Source of the DNA: Blautia sp. BIOML-A1
Lineage (GTDB): Bacteria; Bacillota; Clostridia; Lachnospirales; Lachnospiraceae
DNA: 43,537 nt
NCBI RefSeq assembly: GCF_009883055.1
Contig: NZ_WWVR01000028.1
Coordinates: 231-43,767, forward strand
Direction: 5' to 3'
A model generated the notes under the pieces. The model had not been told where the DNA came from and did no database searches. It was given only the letters and a program-made list of their open reading frames with translations. Both the position numbers and the translations under genes were made by a program. Each line of letters starts with the position of its first letter. Positions within the stretch are counted from its first letter, which is position 1. Of this stretch, positions 33,518 through 41,322 are shown piece by piece.

Positions 33518-33537
33518 CGTAACTGTTCACAGTAACG
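33518..33537. repeat. Dispersed palindromic repeat, copy 3
   Basis: CGTAACTGT and ACAGTAACG around TC, with one mismatch. It shares CGTAACTGTTCA with the minus strand of copy 1 and begins right after the pepD stop codon. There is no T run. Confidence 0.55.
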
Positions 33538-33538
33538 A

Positions 33539-34990
33539 TCAGTCTTTTAACTGTTCCAGAACTTTTACAAGGTAGTTCCATACACGTTCTGTAGATGCAA
33601 TATCCAGAACCTCCTCTGAAGTATGGATATTTTTCATGTCCGGACCCAAAGATACACAGTCCAGTCCTTCAATCTTCTTATAGAAGAGTCCGCATTCCAG
33701 TCCCGCATGGATCGCAACGACTGCCGGTTTCTGTCCGTACATTTCTTCATATACAGATACCATCCTGTCACGAAGCGGAGATTCCTTTCTGTATTCCCAT
33801 GCCGGATAAGCACCCTGGATCGTGTACTCGCCGCCAAGAAACTCTGTGAGATACTGGATCTTGTCAGACAGTGCATCTCTTGCTGCTTCCACGGAGCTTC
33901 TTACTCCTGAGCTTGCAAAGAATTCGTCCTCATACAGCTTCACAATTCCGATATTGGTAGAAGTCTCTACCAGTCCCTCGATACTTCCACTCATCTTCTG
34001 GATACCAAACGGAACTTCCATCAGGTAGAAGAGAACTTTTTCTCTGCTGGTCGGATGAAGGATCATCGCCTGCTCCACATCACCTTCTGTGATCTGGATC
34101 GTGATGCCTGAATCGCTTCCTTCATATTCCTCACGAAGTCCGGCCTGTACTTTGGCTGCATAAGCTTTCACAGCCTCCGCCTGTGCTCCGTCAATAAGAA
34201 GTTCTGCCACCGCTTCTCTGGTGATCGCATTGTCCTTCTGACCGCCTTCCAGAGAAATGATCTCATAATCTGCCTCATTCTTCAGTCCATAAAGGAAACG
34301 GGCCATAAGAACATTGGCATTTGCACGTTTCTTGTCAATTTCAGCTCCGGAATGTCCACCCATCAGTCCGCAGATCTTGACCTGAAGTCTGGTTCCCTCG
34401 GCTTCGATTCTCTGCACCGGAATACTGCTGACTGCTGAAAGTCCGCCTGCACAGCTGATCCAGAGGCTTCCCTCAGCCTCAGAATCCATATTGATCATAC
34501 GTTTTCCCTTAAGGACGCTGCAGTCAAGGCCTACTGCTCCAAGAAGTCCGATCTCCTCATCTACCGTAATCAGAACCTCCAGTGCCGGGTGCGGAAGGTC
34601 TGTGCTGTCCAGAAGTGCCAGCGCATATGCAACGGCAATTCCGTCATCTCCGCCAAGCGTGGTTCCGTTTGCACTGATATATCCGTCCCTGACAGAAAGA
34701 TTCAGCCCGTCTTTTTCAAAGTCATGCTCTACACCCGGACGCTTCTCACACACCATATCCATATGTCCCTGAAGGATCACAGTCGGTGCATTCTCATATC
34801 CTTTGGATGCTGGTTTGTAGATCACAACATTATTCATCTCATCCTGTACATAATCAAATCCATGTTTCTTCGCAAAATCTACCAGATAATCACTGATCTG
34901 TTTTGTGTTTCCGGAACCATGCGGAATCTTACAGATTTCTTCAAAATAATAAAATACTCTTTTAGGTTCACAGTTTTCTAAAACTCTCAT
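33539..34990 (-). CDS. pepD: Aminoacyl-histidine dipeptidase (M20, PepD/carnosinase-like)
   Basis: A 483-residue metallodipeptidase. Zinc-binding and catalytic motifs are in order: VILQGHMDMVCEK (His, Asp), TTLGGDDGIAVAYA (bridging Asp), VLITVDEEIGLLGA (Glu pair) and INMDSEAEGSL. GLMGGHSGAEIDK belongs to the dimerisation domain and AIHAGLECG supplies the last histidine. It cleaves Xaa-His and related dipeptides in the cytoplasm. Length is normal. Monocistronic: its own promoter at 35050-35078 and terminator at 33444-33486. Confidence 0.95.
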   Translation of the reverse strand: MRVLENCEPKRVFYYFEEICKIPHGSGNTKQISDYLVDFAKKHGFDYVQDEMNNVVIYKPASKGYENAPTVILQGHMDMVCEKRPGVEHDFEKDGLNLSVRDGYISANGTTLGGDDGIAVAYALALLDSTDLPHPALEVLITVDEEIGLLGAVGLDCSVLKGKRMINMDSEAEGSLWISCAGGLSAVSSIPVQRIEAEGTRLQVKICGLMGGHSGAEIDKKRANANVLMARFLYGLKNEADYEIISLEGGQKDNAITREAVAELLIDGAQAEAVKAYAAKVQAGLREEYEGSDSGITIQITEGDVEQAMILHPTSREKVLFYLMEVPFGIQKMSGSIEGLVETSTNIGIVKLYEDEFFASSGVRSSVEAARDALSDKIQYLTEFLGGEYTIQGAYPAWEYRKESPLRDRMVSVYEEMYGQKPAVVAIHAGLECGLFYKKIEGLDCVSLGPDMKNIHTSEEVLDIASTERVWNYLVKVLEQLKD

Positions 34991-35049
34991 TTTAAATTTC
35001 CTCCATTATCACTGCATCGCTTCAGATCGACTACAGAAGATCAGCATTT

Positions 35050-35078
35050 ATTTTACCCGTAAATATCTCTTTTTTCAA
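35050..35078 (-). promoter_or_regulatory. Sigma-A promoter of pepD
   Basis: TTGAAA and TAAAAT separated by 17 bases on the minus strand, about 60 bases before the pepD start, in the divergent gap with ylbJ. Confidence 0.75.
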
Positions 35079-35097
35079 GGGTTTCCGGATTTTTTAC

Positions 35098-35126
35098 TCA
35101 TATTTATCTGCTCTGTTTCGTATAGT
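35098..35126 (+). promoter_or_regulatory. Candidate sigma-E (sporulation) promoter of ylbJ
   Basis: TCATATT matches the sigma-E -35 consensus KMATATT fully; 14 bases on, CGTATAGT matches five of eight bases of the -10 consensus CATACANT. The YlbJ homolog in Bacillus subtilis is a sigma-E-controlled sporulation gene, so the match is meaningful although the -10 is weak. Confidence 0.5.
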
Positions 35127-35144
35127 AAAGAAAAAAAGATTTTT

Positions 35145-36077
35145 ATGAAAAGATTCTTCTGTACAATGATAAGCATTCTGCTGCTTCTTTTCCTTATGCT
35201 CTATCCAGAGGAGGCACTGCTTTGTGCCCAGAAAGGAATGCAGCTCTGGCTCAACATCCTGATCCCCACACTGCTTCCCTTCATGATTCTTACCGGGATC
35301 CTGATTCGGACAGACCTCATAAGCCAGATCCTGCTTCCTCTGGAACCTTTTTTAAGTAAAATATTCGGCATCTCCCCTGCCGGTGCCTGTGCTCTTCTCT
35401 TCGGACTTCTCTGCGGTTATCCCATGGGAGCAAAAGTCACTTCCGATCTCTATACCGCTCAGAAGATCAGCCACCGGGAAGCGCAGTATCTCCTCACCTT
35501 TACCAACCATGCCAGTCCTGTATTCATCAATTCCTATCTGATACATACCTGTATGAAAGGGCAGTTCCCCGCTTTCAAGATCTTTGGAATTCTGCTAGCT
35601 TCCGGATGGCTCACGATGACTGTTATGCGTCTGGGGTACTTCAGGGGAAATACTCTGTCGAAAATATCCGGCACAAAAAAAGAGACATCCTCCTCCGACT
35701 CTCCCGGAGCCGTACTGGATGCCTCTATTATGAACGGTTTTGAAACGATCACCCGACTGGGTGGTTATATTCTGATGTTCTCGATTCTGAATGCCTGTGT
35801 CCGACATTTCTGGAAAAACCGCAGCATACTCTCGTATCTGCTGTTCTGTCTTCTGGAAATGACTACCGGACTCCATCAGCTCTCACTCTCTTCTCTGAGC
35901 GCTGATACAAAATGTCTCTGCGCCCTGATCACCGTCACCCTCGGCGGAATCTGCGTCACTGCACAGACCCGAAGCCTCGTGACACGAGAACTCTCACTGC
36001 TTCCCTATCTTGCATCCAAACTTCTGAATGCACTGATCGTCATGATCCTGTTCTTATTCATCACCAAGATCATCTAA
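35145..36077 (+). CDS. ylbJ: Sporulation integral membrane protein YlbJ homolog (nucleoside-recognition/Gate domain)
   Basis: The 310-residue membrane protein has about eight hydrophobic segments. WLNILIPTLLPFMILTGILI and LLCGYPMGAKVTSDLY with LTFTNHASPVFI are typical of YlbJ. YlbJ is needed for spore cortex formation in Bacillus; the transported or sensed ligand is unknown. One of few plus-strand genes here, probably mother-cell expressed. The ribosome site is poor. Its last 24 bases overlap the 3' end of the convergent coiled-coil gene. Confidence 0.85.
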   Translation: MKRFFCTMISILLLLFLMLYPEEALLCAQKGMQLWLNILIPTLLPFMILTGILIRTDLISQILLPLEPFLSKIFGISPAGACALLFGLLCGYPMGAKVTSDLYTAQKISHREAQYLLTFTNHASPVFINSYLIHTCMKGQFPAFKIFGILLASGWLTMTVMRLGYFRGNTLSKISGTKKETSSSDSPGAVLDASIMNGFETITRLGGYILMFSILNACVRHFWKNRSILSYLLFCLLEMTTGLHQLSLSSLSADTKCLCALITVTLGGICVTAQTRSLVTRELSLLPYLASKLLNALIVMILFLFITKII

Positions 36078-36689
36078 CAGACTGCCATCATCCTCTGCTT
36101 CTCTGGCAGGCTCTTCATGGTAGGAACCTGTAATAGCTGCTGCCTGTGCTGTCTGAGGTGCAAGCTCCTGACGATTGTGGTTTACAACTTCCAGGCAGCT
36201 CTGCAGAGAATCAATGAAGGTCTTGTATTTGCCACCCGCATCTTCCAGTGTCTGATTCAGGACAGAACCGATGTTTGCCATCATATCATCTGTGTAAGTG
36301 ATCGCACTCAGACGAATGCTGTTTGCATCCTGTGTGGCAGAGTCCAGGATCTCCTGCGCCTGCTTGTTGGCAGCATTGATGGTCTCGTTTGCCTGGGCAT
36401 AAGCCTTCTGCATGATCTCATGCTGTGTAACAAGCTCCTGTGCTTTGTTCTGTGCATCTGCGATCAGAGCATCGGCCTTAGCCTGTGCATCTTCAAGGAT
36501 CGCATCCTTGTTGCTGATGATCTTCTGGTATCTCTTGATTTCATCCGGAGTTTTGAGACGAAGTTCTCTCAGATACTCCTCCATCTCCTCTTTATTTACA
36601 ACGATCTTTGTTGCAGACAAAGGCTGAAACTTGCAGCCTTCTATAAATTCATCGATCTCGTCGATAAGCTGTTCAATTCTGCTGCTCAT
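36054..36689 (-). CDS. Coiled-coil protein, DivIVA/ATP-synthase-b-like
   Basis: A 211-residue soluble protein. Residues 1-50 form a short conserved head (LIDEIDEFIEGCKFQPLS); about 55-175 are a long Ala/Gln/Glu-rich coiled coil with repeated QAKADALIADAQNKA-like segments. The acidic tail ends DDGSLLDDLGDE. Proteins like this at this locus in Clostridia are often labelled ATPase or DivIVA-like on coil content alone; no nucleotide-binding motif is present. It lies 14 bases after coaD and is co-transcribed with it. A cell-division or scaffold role is a guess. Confidence 0.8.
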   Translation of the reverse strand: MSSRIEQLIDEIDEFIEGCKFQPLSATKIVVNKEEMEEYLRELRLKTPDEIKRYQKIISNKDAILEDAQAKADALIADAQNKAQELVTQHEIMQKAYAQANETINAANKQAQEILDSATQDANSIRLSAITYTDDMMANIGSVLNQTLEDAGGKYKTFIDSLQSCLEVVNHNRQELAPQTAQAAAITGSYHEEPAREAEDDGSLLDDLGDE

Positions 36690-36703
36690 AGTATATACTC
36701 TCC

Positions 36704-37195
36704 TTATTTTCTCTCTTTTTCCTGTAGTTTCAGGCGCAGTTCCTGAATGATCTCTGCCGGTGCAAAGCTCGACAGGTCTCCGCCAAATCGGGCAACTTCC
36801 TTCATGATGGTGGAACTCACATAAGCGTACTCAAGACTTGTCGTCAAAAATACGGTATCTACATCCGGCGCCAGAACACGGTTTGTCTGAGCCATCTGAA
36901 GCTCATACTCAAAATCCGTAACCGCACGAAGCCCACGTACGATGACCTGGGCCTGGTTCTCTCTGGCAAAGTTTACAGAAAGTCCATCAAATGGCTTGAT
37001 GATCACATTTGGGATATCTCTGGTCGCCTTTGCTAATATATTAACACGTTCTTCTACAGAAAACAACGGACTTTTTGCAGAATTCTGCAAAACCCCGACC
37101 ACAACTCTGTCAAAAGAAACGCTTGCGCGCCTGATGACATCCAGATGACCATAAGTTGCCGGATCAAAACTTCCCGGATAAACAGCTGTTACCAT
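36704..37195 (-). CDS. coaD: Phosphopantetheine adenylyltransferase
   Basis: The 163-residue enzyme makes dephospho-CoA from 4'-phosphopantetheine and ATP. It has [19 protein letters not shown] with the TxGH nucleotidyltransferase motif, [23 protein letters not shown], and the ATP-site [13 protein letters not shown]. Length is standard. It lies nine bases after rsmD, the usual Firmicute pairing. Confidence 0.97.
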   Translation of the reverse strand: MVTAVYPGSFDPATYGHLDVIRRASVSFDRVVVGVLQNSAKSPLFSVEERVNILAKATRDIPNVIIKPFDGLSVNFARENQAQVIVRGLRAVTDFEYELQMAQTNRVLAPDVDTVFLTTSLEYAYVSSTIMKEVARFGGDLSSFAPAEIIQELRLKLQEKERK

Positions 37196-37204
37196 AAGGT
37201 ATTC

Positions 37205-37759
37205 TCACTTTCTTTTATGCAAAAAAATATGCTTATTTGTCTTGTATTCTTTGGATCGGCTCAATTCATAACCAAGTTCCTCTGCATAAGTGAAATCCGT
37301 ATGAAGATCCGCCTCTACAACGATCAGCGTATCCTCATCCGCAAGTGAACTGTCCTTAAGATACTCAAGTACCTGCCTCTCCAGTTCATTCATATACGGA
37401 GGATCCATAAAAATACAGTCAAATGCAGCCTGCCCTTCCATAGAGCGAAGAGCCTGCAGTACATCCATGTTCAGCAGTTTACCATGTTCAGCCAGCTTTG
37501 TAAATGCAAGATTTTCCCTGATACAGGCACATGCCCTGGGATTTTTCTCAACAAAGGTTGCATGTTCTGCTCCTCTGCTGAGTGCCTCAATTCCAATCGC
37601 GCCACTTCCGCTGAAAAGATCCAGGAAAGTACAATCCGGAATATAAGGCTGCAGAATATTAAACAGTGTTTCTTTGATTCTGTCAGTGGTTGGTCTAGTC
37701 TCCATGCCAGGTACCGTCTTAAGAGAAAGACGTCTGGCTTTTCCAGCTATTACTCTCAT
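37205..37759 (-). CDS. rsmD: 16S rRNA (guanine(966)-N2)-methyltransferase
   Basis: The 184-residue methyltransferase starts MRVIAGKARRLSLKTVPG, has FLDLFSGSGAIGIEALSRGA for S-adenosylmethionine binding and the catalytic MDPPY. I choose the ATG at 37759, which overlaps the mgsA stop by four bases (ATGA); a TTG six codons earlier is unlikely. It methylates G966 during small-subunit assembly. Confidence 0.95.
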   Translation of the reverse strand: MRVIAGKARRLSLKTVPGMETRPTTDRIKETLFNILQPYIPDCTFLDLFSGSGAIGIEALSRGAEHATFVEKNPRACACIRENLAFTKLAEHGKLLNMDVLQALRSMEGQAAFDCIFMDPPYMNELERQVLEYLKDSSLADEDTLIVVEADLHTDFTYAEELGYELSRSKEYKTNKHIFLHKRK

Positions 37760-38151
37760 TTCAGATTCAGTCTCCAATCCAGGTCGCCGCGGGCAAGTCC
37801 GAGAATCAGAAGTTCTGCTGTTGCGATATTCGTAGCAACCGGTATATTATATTGATCACATCTCATAACGATAGAGTGAATGTCCGGTTCCTTCGGGTCG
37901 ACCATGACCGGATTGTAAAACAGGATGACCATATCAAGATCCTGTCTCTCTACCATTTCCATAAACTGCTTGTCTCCGCCTATACTTCCTGCAAGAAACT
38001 TATGCACATGAAGGTTTGTGGCTTCTTCAATTCTTCTTCCGGTTGTTCCGGTAGCATAAACCTCATGCTTGGCGAGAATATTCTTATAGGCGATACAGAA
38101 ATCTTCGATAAGTACCTTTTTGCTGTTGTGTGCAATGATTCCTAAATTCAT
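37756..38151 (-). CDS. mgsA: Methylglyoxal synthase-like protein, divergent active site
   Basis: The 131-residue product aligns along the MGS fold: LGIIAHNSKKVLIEDF, VYATGTTGRRI, AGSIGGDKQFMEMV and NIPVATNIATAELLI. MGS converts dihydroxyacetone phosphate to methylglyoxal. Against Escherichia coli MgsA, His19 and the base Asp71 are kept (His8, Asp60), as is Asp101 (Asp90). But Asp20 is Asn9, Asp91 is Asn80 and His98 is Lys87. It is about 20 residues shorter at the ends. First gene of the mgsA-rsmD-coaD-coiled-coil unit, with a promoter at 38218-38246. The family is sure; the enzyme activity is less so. Confidence 0.82.
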   Translation of the reverse strand: MNLGIIAHNSKKVLIEDFCIAYKNILAKHEVYATGTTGRRIEEATNLHVHKFLAGSIGGDKQFMEMVERQDLDMVILFYNPVMVDPKEPDIHSIVMRCDQYNIPVATNIATAELLILGLARGDLDWRLNLK

Positions 38152-38217
38152 CGTTCATCTCTCCATTTTCACCAATACATAGCTGGTTTTTAGTTTATTT
38201 TGTAACTCATCTAAATT

Positions 38218-38246
38218 ATTATAGCAAGTTGCCAAAAAAAGTGCAA
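38218..38246 (-). promoter_or_regulatory. Sigma-A promoter of mgsA-rsmD-coaD
   Basis: TTGCAC and TATAAT separated by 17 bases on the minus strand, about 65 bases before the mgsA start codon. Confidence 0.8.
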
Positions 38247-38325
38247 TTAAATCTTTCAAATTTATACATTATTCATAGAAAGTTAATATTTTTCATTTTT
38301 CTGGCAGATTATACGGTAACTTCCA

Positions 38326-38354
38326 GTGTATTATTCTCATAAATCCACATACTA
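38326..38354 (+). promoter_or_regulatory. Candidate sigma-G/F (forespore) promoter of the spore-protein gene
   Basis: CATACTA at 38348-38354 fits the -10 consensus CATNHTA exactly; GTGTA 17 bases upstream matches four of five bases of GHATR. Forespore sigma control is expected for this protein family. Confidence 0.5.
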
Positions 38355-38401
38355 ACATCGTAACACGAACACAAAACAACCAACCAAGGAGGAAATGAAC
38401 T

Positions 38402-38629
38402 ATGTCAAACAACACTTCTTCTAACAAAGCAGTTGTACCAGAAGCAAAGGGTGCCCTGGATCGTTTTAAATTTGAAGTAGCAAATGAACTTGGTGTGCCG
38501 CTCACCGATGGATACAATGGAAATCTTACCTCCAAACAGAACGGATCTGTCGGCGGCTATATGGTCAAAAAAATGATCGAACAGCAGGAAAGACAGATGT
38601 CTTCCGGAAGTCAGAGCAGTCAGTACTAA
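38402..38629 (+). CDS. Alpha/beta-type small acid-soluble spore protein
   Basis: A 75-residue DNA-binding spore protein. The N-terminal ALDRFKFEVANELGVPL holds the family's germination-protease cleavage region, and NLTSKQNGSVGGYMVKKMIE is the conserved DNA-contacting half. It coats spore DNA and protects it from UV and desiccation. AAGGAGG precedes the ATG, and a strong terminator follows. Good evidence that the host forms endospores. Confidence 0.95.
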   Translation: MSNNTSSNKAVVPEAKGALDRFKFEVANELGVPLTDGYNGNLTSKQNGSVGGYMVKKMIEQQERQMSSGSQSSQY

Positions 38630-38658
38630 TCTTCGCTGTTCCTGATCCACAAAAGGAT

Positions 38659-38695
38659 AAAAAGCTCAGATGAACCGATCATCTGAGCTTTTGTC
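38659..38695. terminator. Bidirectional rho-independent terminator
   Basis: A perfect 14-base stem, AAAAGCTCAGATGA / TCATCTGAGCTTTT with a five-base loop, lies between the convergent spore-protein and DUF6465 genes. T-rich tails follow on both strands. Confidence 0.9.
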
Positions 38696-38699
38696 CTTC

Positions 38700-39191
38700 T
38701 TATAATCCAAGAAATCCGGTAATATCACCATTGATGACATAATGTGCACCGTTGTCCTCAGGTTTGATATATACCCTTAAATCTTCAAGTTCTGATTCTT
38801 TTTTGCCCATCTCTTCTGTCCAGATCTTCTTGATGCTGTCTACAACATCCTTTGCATATATCTCTTTGCCAAGCCACTGCACGAATACTTCCGTGTTTAC
38901 CTCAGCTGCTTTCTTGGCTGCGGTTTTTCTTGTGGTTGTTCTCTTTGCAGCAGTTTTCTTTTCGGTCGTTTTCTCTTCAGTCGTCTTTTTCGCTGTAGTT
39001 CTCTTTCTGGTTGTTTTCTTCACAGGTTCTTTCACTTCTGTTTCTACAGCTTTCTTCTCGGTTACTGTTGCTTTGACCGGCTCTTTTGTCTCCGGTTCTG
39101 CAGCGAGCTTTGCAGGAGCCTCTTTTTCGATAGCCTTCTGTGCAGTAGTTGTCTTAGGTTCTGCTTTCTTTGTCGTTGTTCTTGTAGCCAT
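38700..39191 (-). CDS. DUF6465-like protein with histone-H1-like Lys/Thr/Ala-rich N-terminus
   Basis: The 163-residue protein has a low-complexity first part of about 97 residues built of KKT, RTT and AKK repeats, similar to histone H1 or HU tails. A folded C-terminal part follows (FVQWLGKEIYAKDVVDSI, DLRVYIKPEDNGAHYVINGD). I recognise the C-terminal part as DUF6465, common in Lachnospiraceae and of unknown function. The basic tail suggests nucleic-acid binding. It has its own promoter at 39232-39260 and shares the terminator at 38659-38695. Confidence 0.8.
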   Translation of the reverse strand: MATRTTTKKAEPKTTTAQKAIEKEAPAKLAAEPETKEPVKATVTEKKAVETEVKEPVKKTTRKRTTAKKTTEEKTTEKKTAAKRTTTRKTAAKKAAEVNTEVFVQWLGKEIYAKDVVDSIKKIWTEEMGKKESELEDLRVYIKPEDNGAHYVINGDITGFLGL

Positions 39192-39231
39192 AATAGCCTC
39201 CTTACAAGGTGAAAAAATATTTTACGGTACT

Positions 39232-39260
39232 AAAATAGCACGTTTCCAACAGTTTTGCAA
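39232..39260 (-). promoter_or_regulatory. Sigma-A promoter of the DUF6465-like gene
   Basis: TTGCAA and TATTTT separated by 17 bases on the minus strand, starting nine bases after the recG stop codon. Confidence 0.6.
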
Positions 39261-39268
39261 GTTTTCTT

Positions 39269-41317
39269 TTACAAACTGATGTTTTCCGCCTCGCTTTGAC
39301 CATAACTTCCCATACGTTCTTTCAGGAATCTGTGCTGTTCAAGATCAAGCTCCGGATCAAGGGCAAGAATCTCATCGGCCGCTTCGCTGGCCTTTGTAAG
39401 GGTTGCTGAATCATTATAGATATCACCGATTTTGAACTCCATATCTCCACTCTGACGGATTCCAAACAGATCACCGGGGCCTCGAAGCTTTAGATCTTCT
39501 CCGGCAATATAAAATCCGTCATTGGATTTATTCAGGATTTCCAGCCTCTTTGATACCTGCTCCTGATTTCCCTGTATAAAGATACAGTAAGACTGATATT
39601 CCCCTCTTCCGACCCGGCCGCGGAGCTGGTGGAGCTGTGCCAGGCCAAAACGCTCCGCATTCTCAACCATCATGACCGTAGCATTCGGTACATTGACCCC
39701 GACCTCTACAACAGTTGTTGATACCAGAACCTGGATCGCGCCCTGTGCAAAAGCTTCCATGACAACATTCTTTTCTTTGGCTTTCATTTTTCCGTGGAGA
39801 TATTCGATCCGGATATCGGAGGAAAGATTCTCCCTTAATTTCTCCGTGTAATCAAGGACATTTTCCGCCTCCATGCCCTCACTCTCCTCCACCATCGGAC
39901 AGATGACATAGGCCTGTCTTCCTTCCCGGACCTGCCTTTCTATGAAGGAATAAGCCTTCGGACGATACGATGTATTAACCACACAGTTTTTGATCGGAAG
40001 ACGTCTGGCCGGAAGCTCATCGATCACAGAAATATCCAGATCGCCATACAGGATGATTGCAAGCGTACGCGGGATCGGTGTCGCACTCATGACCAGGACA
40101 TTCGGCGGATTTCCTCTTGTCGTCAGAGCTTCTCTCTGTTTTACACCAAAGCGGTGCTGCTCATCTGTGATCACCAGTGCAAGATTTGCATACTCCACCT
40201 TTTCCTGGATCAGTGCATGCGTTCCGATAATAACCAGTGCCTCTCCCGAGGCAATCTTTGCATATGCAAGGCGTTTCTCCCTGGCGGTATCTGATCCGGT
40301 CAGAAGTACTGTCGGAAAAGAAAGGTTCTGCTCCTCCATCAGCTTCTGAAACCCTTCATAATGCTGTCTGGCAAGAACTTCTGTCGGTGCCATCAACGCT
40401 GCCTGGTAACCATTATCTGCCACAAGGCACATGGCAAGAAAGGCAAGGATCGTCTTTCCGCTTCCGACATCTCCCTGAACCAGACGGGACATCATTCTTC
40501 TCCCCGCAAGATCCCGCTCAATCTCATGCCAGGCATTCAGCTGTGCCCCTGTAAGAGAATACGGAAGCCTCTCTATGATTTCTTCTGTCAGCCAGGTTTC
40601 TCTGACCGGGAAACAGTTCGGGGTTTCTTCTGTCTTCTCCTTCATCTTTCTTACTGAAAGAATAAAGAGAAAAAATTCATCAAAAACCAGACGTTTCCGT
40701 GAAACCAGAAGCTCTTCTTTATTCGGCGGAAAATGTATGGTCCTGAGGGCATAATTAATATCTGCAAGTTCATAACGTTCCCTGAATTCTTCCGGAAGAT
40801 ATTCACTCTGCATCGGAACACTCTCCAGAAGCTGTGTGATCATCTTGACGACCGTTTTGTTGGACAACCCTGCTGTCAGTCCATATATCGGCTGAAGGTG
40901 GTGCAGGATCTCCTCATATGCTGACGGAGTAAAAATCTCCGGGTGCTCCATCTCAAGCTTTCCCTGCTTACGCACGATCCTTCCACGAAAAACGAACCAG
41001 CTTCCCTTTCGGAGAGTCTTCTTTAAATATGGAAGATTGAACCAGACCACCGGGAATTTTCCACTCTGATCGGCTATATTCACAGAAATGATCTGTCTGC
41101 CTTTCACGGAATTAACATAAACGCCGGAGCATACCGCAGCGGAGACGGCCTGCACCGTCCCCTCCTTAAGTTCTGCGATATCTACCGGCGTTTCATACTC
41201 ATCATAATTTCTCGGATAGTAGTGAAGAAGATCGTCCGTATCATAGATACCGACTTTCCAGAAAAGCTTCTCCGTCTTCTCTCCTACACCCTTTAATGTT
41301 CTTAAACTCTGTCCCAT
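39269..41317 (-). CDS. recG: ATP-dependent DNA helicase RecG
   Basis: A 682-residue full-length RecG that reverses stalled forks and migrates branched DNA. The wedge/OB region is near residues 60-150. The motor has motif I GDVGSGKT, the DEQH box TDEQHRFGV, SATPIPRTLAIILYGDL and motif VI QLRGRVGRG. The C-terminal DLFGIRQSG segment is typical. It follows fakA by five bases, the usual Firmicute arrangement. Confidence 0.97.
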   Translation of the reverse strand: MGQSLRTLKGVGEKTEKLFWKVGIYDTDDLLHYYPRNYDEYETPVDIAELKEGTVQAVSAAVCSGVYVNSVKGRQIISVNIADQSGKFPVVWFNLPYLKKTLRKGSWFVFRGRIVRKQGKLEMEHPEIFTPSAYEEILHHLQPIYGLTAGLSNKTVVKMITQLLESVPMQSEYLPEEFRERYELADINYALRTIHFPPNKEELLVSRKRLVFDEFFLFILSVRKMKEKTEETPNCFPVRETWLTEEIIERLPYSLTGAQLNAWHEIERDLAGRRMMSRLVQGDVGSGKTILAFLAMCLVADNGYQAALMAPTEVLARQHYEGFQKLMEEQNLSFPTVLLTGSDTAREKRLAYAKIASGEALVIIGTHALIQEKVEYANLALVITDEQHRFGVKQREALTTRGNPPNVLVMSATPIPRTLAIILYGDLDISVIDELPARRLPIKNCVVNTSYRPKAYSFIERQVREGRQAYVICPMVEESEGMEAENVLDYTEKLRENLSSDIRIEYLHGKMKAKEKNVVMEAFAQGAIQVLVSTTVVEVGVNVPNATVMMVENAERFGLAQLHQLRGRVGRGEYQSYCIFIQGNQEQVSKRLEILNKSNDGFYIAGEDLKLRGPGDLFGIRQSGDMEFKIGDIYNDSATLTKASEAADEILALDPELDLEQHRFLKERMGSYGQSEAENISL

Positions 41318-41322
41318 TTATC

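Noticed and set aside
38700..39191. Low-complexity Lys/Thr/Ala frame as a spurious frame
   Set aside because: Rejected as spurious-only: it has a ribosome site, a promoter, a terminator and a conserved-looking C-terminal domain, so it is kept as a real gene.
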